64,000 bases of DNA from Epinephelus fuscoguttatus (lineage: Eukaryota > Chordata > Actinopteri > Perciformes > Serranidae). This document shows, piece after piece, positions 12,524 through 20,630 of this stretch (its first letter is position 1; every line of letters begins with the position of its first letter). Location: positions 18,583,013 to 18,647,012 of the forward strand of contig NC_064758.1 of NCBI RefSeq assembly GCF_011397635.1. The letters are read 5' to 3'. The notes under the pieces were generated by a model that worked only from the letters and a program-made list of their open reading frames with translations, had not been told where the DNA came from and made no database searches. The position numbers were made by a program, and so were the translations under genes.

Positions 12524-14548
12524 TCACACAGACCCATGTGCTCACAGGTGTGCTTAGACCTAATACCTGAACTCAATCCGCAACAAGTTGCAACAGAGCT
12601 AAAACCTCAGCCGCCACTGTGTGAGCAAGTGTGTGTGTTCACTGTGTGTGTGTCAGCGTTAAAGCTTCCCACCCAGCAGCATCTGATGTCCCCTACGGGC
12701 AGCCATCCTGGTAGCTGTCACTCAAAGCCGATCTTTAACGGCTCAAAACATTTAGAAACGTAGATAAGCCAGCCACAACAACCCTCACTTGTCAAGATGA
12801 GTGAAACATAATAGACTGAGTATAAGGAGAATATCATCCTGCTAATGACCTCTGTTTACAGCCACTCATTAAACAGTTAACAACAGGCACTCACACACTG
12901 TCATATGGCCCCCTGCTGACATAAGGAAGCAACATGACCAAAATGAAAACTTAGGCCACATAAATGAATGACATGGCACCATGTGAAAACTGCAGCATGT
13001 CTAAACGACGCCAGCTATGTTAAATGGAGGTGAGGGTGAGAGGAGGTAAAATGTGGAGGGATGTGTGAGAAGGTTGCCCCCTGTTGGGGATATTAGGCAA
13101 AGTGCAGCCTGGCATTCATTCTCAAGAGGTCCAGAGTCACACCGACCTACAGAACAGGGGTGTCAAACTCATTTTAGTTCTGGTTCCACATACATGCCAA
13201 TTTGATCTCAAGTGGGTCGAACCAGTAAAACCATTGCATAATAACCTGCGAATAACAAAGCCTTTAAATATTTCCCTCTCTTTTAGTGTAAAGGTGCTGA
13301 GAGGTACTGTGAGCATACCAAGCACACTTCTCACTTACCTCTGTGAAGAAATAGCAGAAGAAAATAAAGCAAAGTTAAAACACAGCCAGCCATTGCATCA
13401 TGTCAAACCATCAAAATGTGTCTCAGAGGTGTGAGTCACCATCCATCTTCCCAAATTAATTCAACTTGTAAATGTAATGGTTATCAAACTGGTCCCATTA
13501 TAACAGGATACGTATATAATCGTAATGGCCATGGCGGCTTACGCATACATGTAAAACTCCAATATAACAAAGGGCAGGTTTCAAATATCAGCTCACTCTC
13601 AAACAGCATCTGTTTGACTGCCTGAACCAAAGTACGACTAGAACCTCTGCTCTCCATAACACAAACTTCAACAGTCTCCACTACCACACCAGTAAATGTT
13701 CAAACATTAAAAAAAAAAAGAAAGAAAAAAAAAAAGGTCTGAATATGCCAGAACACAATTTACTCTGGTCCACTTACCACACCACACAGCATCTTAGGCT
13801 CCTGGAAGATAAGATGAGCTGCTTCTGTGATGTCTCTGTGGCCCGGCTCTCATTGGACTCACACTCTGCTGTGATCAAATGTGGCTGTAACAGTCAATGT
13901 CTCCACAACCAGCGGAGCCCTCTGTGGAGCGGGACATGATGGAGGATGCAGGAGACGTCCTCCCTCTCTCCTCCACTTGTTTCCCTTGCCTGACTGGGCC
14001 TTCTCAACTTGCCTTGCATAGGTGCCTAACAACAAATCCTCGCTCCGCCCCCTTATTTTTGTCATGACTATTCATTAACCGGTCAGGCAGGCCCAGGCTT
14101 GCCCACTTAAAGATTAGATCCAACCAATATTCCAGATCAGAAGGGGATGGAGACACAGGCGTGTTTGGGAGTGACTTCTGATGTCATGTTTGGAAGACAG
14201 AGATGGACGGAGTGAACAAATTTACAAGATGAACTGTGTTTATTGGTGTGATCCTGCGAAAACTTGACCTTCAGTAAAAGAATTCCACTCTCAAAAACTT
14301 GCTATTGATTTCCGGAAAAGTCACGGTGGTTAAGATGAAAACTGGGCTGTTGTTGGTCTTCATTCATAAAAAGCTGGCATACTTTCTTTGGCTGCAAGGT
14401 TTCAGTTCAGGAACACAAATATTAAGATGCATACACCTGTAAACATATGTGCATGTTTGGTAATGCACACAGACACACCCCAGCCTACAGATGGCTTTAC
14501 AGTGGAGCAGCAAGGGGTCCTGGCTTGGGGTTTAATTAGCCCTCCCCC

Positions 14549-14588
<40 letters not shown>

Positions 14589-14746
14589 ACAGTCCCTACA
14601 GGCCACTCAGCAGGGAGACAGAGAGGGAAAAGGCTGCAGAGAAGAGGGAAACTACTTAGGAGGGAATCTCCTCAACGATGGAGGGAAAAAGTCCAAAGAA
14701 ACAAACAAAATGGGAAAAGATCTTTGGAGGTGTATATGTGTGTGCG

Positions 14747-14784
<38 letters not shown>

Positions 14785-16036
14785 CACAAAGAAACTATCA
14801 GATCACACACAGAGGAGGAAAACACCCTTCAAAGCAAAAGCAAAATACTGACCACAAAAATACAAACTGAAGTGCAAAGGGAGCTCATGTTCCTACCATC
14901 ACATTGTCGTTCATGTCCCTCATTTGGTAGACGTCCATTGAGACCTCTGCAGCGCTGCGGTGGCTCCCCGGGGTGCTGGTAGAGGGCACTGGGCGCTCAC
15001 CTGCCTGGCTGCTTGGGGGGAGCTCAAAGTAGGTGCTGTCTGGCTCCCTGTGAACACAAGACACCATGGATACAAGTTGACTGACAGAGGGATGAGCTTT
15101 TAAGAAAAAAAAAATTGCATAGCACAAGCGTGTCATGTGACCAAGTACCTGATGTGCAAAGAAAGAAAGAAAGAAACAAACAAACAAACAAAGACTTTTT
15201 ACAATATTAGAATAGTTTTTAAGGAAGGTAAATATACAATTAGGTAAAGTTATTCCTGGATCTTTTTTTGTTGTTCAAAAACAATTACAAAAAGGACTGC
15301 TTGTTTTATTACAGGAAAAAAATCAGGTATTTCAAAGGAATACTTATAAAATTAAGGGAAGACCTTAAGCAGATTTTTTACAAAACACTGGAAATCCTGT
15401 TGGACATCTAAAATGTAAAAAAAAAAATAAAAAATACAACTACTGTATAACTACAGCTACTTATTTGATTTCTAGACTCATTTTATCAATGTAAAATGCA
15501 GTGAGACATCTCCCTGAAGATTCGGCACAACATTAAAGAATTGGAAGCACCTTTGTTGGAAAAAATGAAAATATTCTTTACAAGATTTGCAGAAAAATGC
15601 ACAGAAAGCAAAAGATACATGGCTGAAAATCCAGATATTAAATTGTCTTTGACCCTGTGCTTTTGATCGTGTCAGCACACCAATAACTCTGATGAATATA
15701 TGGATTTTTTAATGTTTTACAGCATAAAACAGAACATCGCGTCCCCTTACATGATTTATAGACTGTTAATATTTAAAAAATAAAGCAAATATGGTTAAAT
15801 GTTAAATTAGGGATAATCGTTTCATAATTTACTTATAAAGTAGGTGATGACAAGATCATGGTTGCAATTATTGCCTGATGCATTTCACATTTTTGAATTA
15901 AACCATTACGTCATTTGGAAAATATGTTCATTAGACAGAGAGTAAAACAGTCGTCAGCAGGTGTTGTTGACACTCACAGGGAGCTCCACAGGTGCTCGAA
16001 GGTGCCTCCTTCCTCAGTGACAGTGGACTGGGACAT
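8428..16036 (-). CDS. tp73: Tumor protein p73 (TAp73 N-terminus; partial, continues left of the window)
   Basis: p53-family transcription factor acting in the nucleus in development, apoptosis and ciliogenesis. Three coding exons are visible on the minus strand: exon 2 (ATG at 16036, to 15978), exon 3 (15047-14897) and exon 4 (8676-8428), together about 153 residues. The start [20 protein letters not shown] is the transactivation domain, including the FxxxWxxL MDM2/p300-binding motif. Exon 3 gives [13 protein letters not shown] and ends NDNVM. Exon 4 gives SQYNLLSSS, a Ser/Pro-rich linker, then the start of the DNA-binding domain ending [24 protein letters not shown] and SSMDV-like residues in exon 3 match p73 rather than p63. 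Splice phases agree throughout: CT|G between exons 2 and 3, phase 0 between 3 and 4. All splice sites are GT-AG. Exon 5 onward is not in the window, so intron 4 exceeds 8.4 kb. Confidence 0.95.
8961..8993. repeat. (GT)n microsatellite
   Basis: Pure GT run in tp73 intron 3, about 285 bp upstream of exon 4 on the transcript strand. Confidence 0.9.
9620..9649. repeat. (CA)n microsatellite
   Basis: CA run in tp73 intron 3. Confidence 0.85.
10518..10890 (-). mobile_element. tRNA-derived SINE, copy 1, minus orientation
   Basis: A full-length teleost SINE in reverse. Read on the minus strand it begins GGCGGCACGGTGGTGTGGTG, with a tRNA-like head and degraded A/B boxes, and ends in GAATGAATG tail repeats of the type shared with L2-clade LINEs. 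It is flanked by a 12-bp target-site duplication AGCTACCTGATT (10506-10517 and 10891-10902). It is about 90% identical to the copy at 52370. The open frames across it are spurious. Confidence 0.85.
11498..12153. mobile_element. Miniature inverted-repeat element
   Basis: Left end AAAGGTGCAATATATGACATT pairs with the right end (GTCATATACAGCACC) as an imperfect inverted repeat of about 24 bp. The interior has GCTAAC-rich short repeats and no coding potential. A TTAA sits at the left edge only. Confidence 0.5.
12475..12521. repeat. (CA)n microsatellite
   Basis: Long CA run in tp73 intron 3. Confidence 0.9.
13155..13310 (+). mobile_element. hAT (Charlie-like) non-autonomous fragment
   Basis: Begins with CAGGGGTGTCAAACTCATTT, the terminal repeat of a widespread hAT family, and continues with its subterminal sequence. 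The matching right terminus is not found, so this copy is truncated; the right edge is approximate. Confidence 0.5.
13778..14055 (-). other. tp73: Probable alternative first exon of deltaNp73 (upper edge approximate)
   Basis: In intron 3, the expected place for the deltaN first exon, the minus strand has ATG at 13792-13790 followed by four codons (MLCGV) and a strong GTAAGT donor at 13777. The phase is 0, so it joins exon 4 in frame to give [14 protein letters not shown]. Human deltaNp73 likewise starts ML and adds a short peptide before exon 4. About 235-260 nt of 5'UTR would separate the ATG from the inferred start of transcription, just downstream of a TATA-like AAAAATAAG and a GC box (GGGGGCGG). 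The ATG and donor are seen directly; identity as the deltaN exon is inferred from position, phase and the adjacent response element. Confidence 0.65.
14085..14104 (-). promoter_or_regulatory. p53/p73 response element of the inferred internal (P2) promoter of tp73
   Basis: The minus strand reads GGGCAAGCCTGGGCCTGCCT. Against RRRCWWGYYY twice with no spacer it matches 19 of 20 positions; only the first W of the second half-site is off. It lies about 30 bp upstream of a TATA-like AAAAATAAG (minus strand, near 14052-14060) and a GC box, and about 290 bp upstream of the candidate deltaN start codon. Human P2 is known to carry such an element next to its TATA box, through which p53 and TAp73 induce deltaNp73 as a negative feedback. 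From memory that site also starts GGGCAAGC and contains GGCCTGCC. Confidence 0.7.
14550..14586. repeat. (CA)n microsatellite
   Basis: CA run in tp73 intron 3, about 450 bp upstream of the inferred P2 response element. Confidence 0.9.
14750..14782. repeat. (GT)n microsatellite
   Basis: GT run about 115 bp past the exon 3 donor of tp73. With the CA array at 14550 it forms an inverted dinucleotide pair that could fold in RNA (inference). Confidence 0.9.
14897..15047 (-). other. tp73: tp73 exon 3
   Basis: 151 nt. Acceptor TTCACAG, donor GTAGGA. It encodes the second half of the p73 transactivation region ([10 protein letters not shown], then [17 protein letters not shown], and a SMDVYQM segment). 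It ends in phase 0 at a Met codon, so it joins exon 4 (TCC CAA TAC) in frame. It is used only by transcripts from the upstream (TA) promoter. Confidence 0.93.
15048..15977 (-). other. tp73 intron 2
   Basis: AT-rich intron with short poly-A and AAAC tracts. No exon or recognisable repeat. Confidence 0.7.
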
Positions 16037-16073
16037 CTTAGAGGATGGGTAGTCTGGTGAGGGGCAGATCACT
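15978..16073 (-). other. tp73: tp73 exon 2 (TAp73 start codon and transactivation motif)
   Basis: The exon begins after a TGCAG acceptor at 16074-16075, has 37 nt of 5'UTR, then ATG at 16036-16034 followed by 59 coding nt. It ends CT before a GTGAGT donor, completing a Leu codon with the first base of exon 3. The acceptor is immediately preceded by a roughly 48-bp CA/GT dinucleotide tract (16082-16129), so the polypyrimidine tract is effectively a GT repeat on the transcript strand; repeat-length change could affect splicing of the TAp73 start exon (inference). Confidence 0.93.
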
Positions 16074-16080
16074 CTGCAGT

Positions 16081-16081
<1 letters not shown>

Positions 16082-16129
<48 letters not shown>
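16082..16129. repeat. (CA)n microsatellite abutting the tp73 exon 2 acceptor
   Basis: About 24 CA units. They end within 10 bp of the TGCAG splice acceptor of exon 2 on the minus strand. Confidence 0.92.
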
Positions 16130-16130
<1 letters not shown>

Positions 16131-19130
16131 TAAACTACTTAGAATAAAAAAAAGTGAAATATGTTATAAAGACTTTAACCATGTCAAAAAGCTACAAGTT
16201 TAAGCAAAGTACTCGTTGCTCATTTTATTATTTCTTTAAAAAAAAAAACACGCACATAACGCACACACACTGGTATATCCAGGTGTGATCATCACACCAA
16301 TGTATAGTCCCAGTGAGGTGGCGCAGGGTGTCATGGGGCCCGGGCGTGCCCAGACCTGCCTGCCTCATCACCCTCTCAAACCGAGGGGAAGCTTCCTATG
16401 AGCATCACCTCCTCCGCCTCTGTCTCAAAATAACACAGCCTGCACTGCAACCTTAAAATGTGTTCAAGCTGCGGAGCACGAAGACGTTATGTGCATTGTT
16501 TATCTTGTGGTTGTCTAAAGCAGTAGGTCTGCGCACTTTGCAGAATAATCGCACAATGAGAGAAAACGGTGGGGTCTCATTTTGGCAGAGCAGATGATAA
16601 AGACATTATCGTCAAAGTTTGGAAATGTACCTTCAATGGGGGACATCCGGGCCTCTTTGCGAAGGTTTGAGTCAAAATACATCGAGTTGTCAAATAAATC
16701 CGTGTTTCATGACCACAGATAGAAAATCAAACGGGCGGCAGGCCCGTTGCGCAAAGCAGATCAAGGGACTCATCCATCCAGCAGTCTGATGTGTCAACGA
16801 TCATACCAAACATAAAGTCCTGTCGGGCATTGGAGTTTACTTGGCTATATTCACAGTTGCGCAGCGTCGTATCTCCTTAGTAACCTGAAAGACTGCACAA
16901 GTAAAAGTGTGGCAAAGGTGCAGGGCTTTAATGCGCGCTGCGGCAAATCATAAATGCAAACCTTTGCTTTGGAATCAGCGACTGTAATTTGGCTGCACGT
17001 GTGAACTTTTCTCTGAATTAGTTGTTTCGTAAGTGACCCTGTCAATTTAAAACATTTTTGTACAGTAACCTTATCTCTGTGTATTTATGTAACAGGTTTT
17101 TTTTTCCAGTTTGGTCTGTATTGAATCGATTGAAGATATGCAGCTCAGTAAACATCTGAGGTGATGTCATAATTATTGAACAAAGGCTGTTTTGTTTTTC
17201 AAACTGATCTTGTGGCTGATCCGATGATCAATGATCCAATTCACGTGACATAAAAACAAGATAGGACACATGTTAAGGAGGCCTGCAGCACGCTTACGCA
17301 CGCTGATAAGTAGGCTATATAATTTGGGCCTGGAGCTCTGCAGGCAGCATCTGTGTGGCTGCAGGTTCCCGCTGCTCCCGAGGTGGCTGCCGCTGAAGAA
17401 ACAAGCTCCCATTCCCAGTTTGTCCCTCAGTGCCGCCTGTTCAGATCCCAGAGCAGCTCGTGTGTTGCGCAGGGGATCTGACGAGGCGTCACTGCAGGAC
17501 GAGCAGAGGGAAGACAGCGGGTTGGCCTCAGAGCTCTGCTCCGCACTTTGAACAGTTTAATTGGGATTCCACCTGGACACAGACTTTTTCACTTAGACTG
17601 CACCTCAGGGAAGTCTGCTTCTCTTGCCGTGACCAGAGATGATCAGAGCTAACATTCTGAAGGCTTACACTTGTTATTTATTACTTATGATCTATGATAC
17701 ACTACACAGAACAGATGGTTTGCCTTTTTAATAAGGGTGGGAAAATATTAATACATGTTCCCACTATAAGAAAACATATAGGCCTATTGTTGCATCATAA
17801 CACCAAAACCAAACACTATCTTTACTTCAAAAAGTGAGTTGTTGTTTTTTTTCAAGAAAGGTTACTTGAAGCACCTTCAATGTAATTTTAAGTTCTTTGA
17901 ATATCCAAATAAATATTCGGGTAACCTCAACACCTCCAGTATATTTTAATTTCCTTGGTACCCCATTGGATATTTGAGGCAGGTTTGGTTTTTACAGTGT
18001 AAACACGTGAAAGTATTTCATTACGCATGCACTGACAAAAAAAAGTTTTCTCTTTGATATCAAATTATCAACACTTGCCCTCTGCTCTTTGCACAAAGAA
18101 GCCTAAACACGCCTTTGCTATTTCTGTAAAGCACGGCCTCTGCTGGTTCTTCGCCTTCATGTCACACCATCCTTTAAAGTTTGACATTGTGCTTCGCTGA
18201 TATTTACCTGTTTCTTTGTGTCTCCACTCCCGGGTTACGGCACCCATGACAACAACACACACACACATACACACACATACACTGCCTTCCCAAGGGCCAT
18301 TTTATGCAAGAAAACAGAGTCCCAACTGAGATGAAATTAATTTAAAAATTGTTGTAGATTCGATCCTCCACAGCCCCAAGTGGAATATTTAATGTGCCAT
18401 AAGAGGATTCAATAAGGGGTTGTCACTGCTGTCTGTGAAATGTGTGAAGCATCATTTTGCTTCTATCTAAAACACTGCCATTTATTGATTAATAAAAACA
18501 TACATGAATTAAGTAATATTAGTTAATATGACTATAAAATGCTGTGAATAGTAGGCTATTTAATAAATGAATGGCACTGAGCCACATATGAAAAAGATAA
18601 TAAACAGCCTTTCGATTTTCCCTCCCCAAACATTTCATTTGAAAAAAAAAAAAAAAATCAAATGGGGCTAGTAATATTAAACATGTGCACATGGGATTAT
18701 CTGTAAAGCCTGCATTTTTTTTATTTTTGTTTGGACAAGATACTTTTATTAGTAGGCCTATTTTTTAAACTGTTCTGACACTGCATGACGCAGACCCTAA
18801 CAAACCATTAGCCTACCCATACCACGATCAGCTGCAAAATCCCAACAGCAAAATAACCAGAAAGATTTTATAGGCTACTAAGACACTTTTTTAATAATCG
18901 GAGTCTTATTCAGCCTTAGCAAATTCTCAAGACAGCTGGGCCTATCTTGTCAACAGCCTCGTTTTTTATTTTCCCTTATTTTATTTTTTTTTTTTGCCAC
19001 ATTTTGCAAAATAAGAAATATCGGCAAAAAGATAAAAATGAAGCAGATAATACACAAAACAAAACATATGACATAAATAGGCATATCTGAATCTTATAGG
19101 CCATTACAGTACTAAAATAAATCAACGTAC
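16130..19130 (-). other. tp73 intron 1 (inferred)
   Basis: No protein-coding exon found. A GC-richer patch at 17270-17640 carries short open frames without recognisable homology and could be an alternative promoter or 5' exon, but nothing specific supports that. Several poly-A/T runs (18640, 18980) and an ACACAC patch (18255-18280). Confidence 0.5.
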
Positions 19131-19460
19131 CTGAAGGTTATTATTACTCCAGTCCAAACACCCAAGAATTATGTTGCGCCGAGCACCTGCCTGTTTATTA
19201 TCGAACATGCCAAGAGAGTGACCCTCCATAAAACAACAGCAGCAACAAAAAACTGAAAAATCGACCGACTTTACAGTATGATAACAGCGACTGGAGATGA
19301 TTGACTTTTCGGAGAATTAACTGTGAGAAAACAGGCTGAAAACTGATTTGCATGCTGTTCAGGGAAGCGTGAGCTTTGCTGAGGGAGACCAAGGAGGAGG
19401 TGAAGCGTCTTTTGCGCTGGGAGAGGAAGGGAGGCGGTAGCGCGGTTTGGGCGCACATAA
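19131..19460 (-). other. tp73: Candidate non-coding exon 1 of tp73 (5' edge approximate)
   Basis: On the minus strand a donor-like CTTCAG|GTACGT closes at 19131. Upstream is a GC-richer stretch leading to an E2F-type site (TTTCCCGC, plus-strand 19461-19468), the kind of element known to drive the TAp73 P1 promoter. This sits about 3 kb upstream of exon 2 and about 400 bp from the start of wrap73, as expected for the head-to-head arrangement. Exon 1 of tp73 is non-coding in vertebrates, so no protein evidence can support it. Confidence 0.4.
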
Positions 19461-19870
19461 GCGGGAAACCTTTTCCAGCTGGTGGGGGATATAAAAAGTA
19501 GTTTTATTGTTCCGCACTAAAAGGAGGGTTCATGTGAATAAAACATAACCCACAAATTATAAATGATTAATTATTAAAGTGTAAAATATGATAAGGTGAG
19601 AGAAACCTATAGAAATATTCTAAATCTATCAGCTTACAAAATGATAGTCTGTAAGAAAAAAAATACTGTTGCCTATACGACTATATTAATTTGGTAGCTA
19701 TACACGCGCTCAAACACACGCACACGTTGACACCATTGACACATAAAACAAGCAGAACACAATAATGAACTTCATTTCCCAGAAGGCAAAAGCAGCCGGC
19801 AGGCGGATTCTGATTGGACGGCACCGGCAAGTCGTCATCGGCTCATACAAACAAACTAGCAACAGTTAGA
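19455..19870. promoter_or_regulatory. Bidirectional tp73 (P1) / wrap73 promoter interval
   Basis: Short interval between the candidate tp73 exon 1 and wrap73 exon 1. Visible signals: E2F-type GCGGGAAA at 19461-19468; TATAAAAAG at 19491-19499; a ZNF143/Staf-like sequence CTTCATTTCCCAGAAGGCA near 19770-19788; and an inverted CCAAT box (ATTGG) at 19813-19817. The last two sit 50-100 bp ahead of the wrap73 5'UTR and fit a housekeeping promoter. The E2F site fits tp73. Confidence 0.5.
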
Positions 19871-19985
19871 TCCACAGCCCGTGTCCCGAAGACAATCATG
19901 CGAAGAAAAAAACTTTTCTAGACCACTCGTGGGACTTTTCGCTTCACTGAATTACTTGACGACAGCAACACAATTACCATTAGAG
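19865..19985 (+). other. wrap73: wrap73 5'UTR exon 1 (5' edge approximate)
   Basis: Exon end defined by TTAGAG|GTGAGT at 19985/19986. The next exon starts at 20622 after TGTGTAG, nine bases before the ATG. The start is inferred from position downstream of the ZNF143-like and CCAAT elements. Confidence 0.6.
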
Positions 19986-20561
19986 GTGAGTTTTACCAAT
20001 GAGGGTGAAGTTAGTGACGGTTAGCCACCTGCTAAGTTGCTATCAACGTTACATGCTAACGTTAGAACTGAATGAGTCCAGTGACAGCCGACAGCTAACT
20101 TTACCATTTGCATGTAAGCTGGTGTTCTCCTCTGTGTCCACCAGCTCGTATATTATGTAAAATACATCGATAGCAAGACGATGGCATGGCAGTGAAGTCG
20201 TGATTTAGACTGGGTTTATGTGTGGCTTCATTTTGCTTTAGCTACACTTTAATTGCGAGCCAGCTAGCTAGGCTAACTTAGCTACCTGTAGCTCTGTTCT
20301 TTCTATCGAGGCTGTGCCCTGAAACGGACGTTATTCGTTTTACACAGTGCTTCTTCCATAATGACTCGTCTTGCATGAGAGAACTGTTTGTTTGTGTATG
20401 TAATGTGTATGTTTACTGTGTGAAGCACGTTTATGTATTGGACTTACGGTGCCATCATGTGTTTACATGTCGAAACTACACCAGTTGATTTGAGTAGGCT
20501 GTCGGGCAAAACTGTCCACCTCCCATGCTGTTAGATGTTTGAAGAAACTCACTTGGGCGGT

Positions 20562-20585
20562 TTAAAAAAAAAAAAAAAAAAAAAA
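20562..20585. repeat. Poly-A tract in wrap73 intron 1
   Basis: About 23 consecutive A, some 37 bp upstream of the exon 2 acceptor. Confidence 0.85.
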
Positions 20586-20630
20586 GGGCATGTCATATAA
20601 CTGTAATTTCCTCCTGTGTAGGAACAAAAG

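Larger units (their letters stand above)
8677..13777 (-). other. tp73 intron 3, segment between exon 4 and the deltaN exon
   Basis: No further exon is supported. It holds GT/CA arrays, a GA-rich stretch (10077-10110), a tRNA-derived SINE (10518-10890), an inverted-repeat element (11498-12153) and the end of a hAT-type element (from 13155). The remainder is unremarkable intronic sequence. Confidence 0.6.

Noticed and set aside
14388..14982. 160- and 90-codon frames between tp73 exon 3 and the CA/GT arrays
   Set aside because: They include Thr-His and Cys-Val dinucleotide-repeat translations and run antisense through tp73 exon 3.
17270..17640. GC-richer patch with 70-93-codon frames in tp73 intron 1
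   Set aside because: Considered as a coding exon or CpG-type promoter, but no recognisable protein, no paired splice sites in a consistent frame, and CpG content is modest. An alternative tp73 first exon remains possible.
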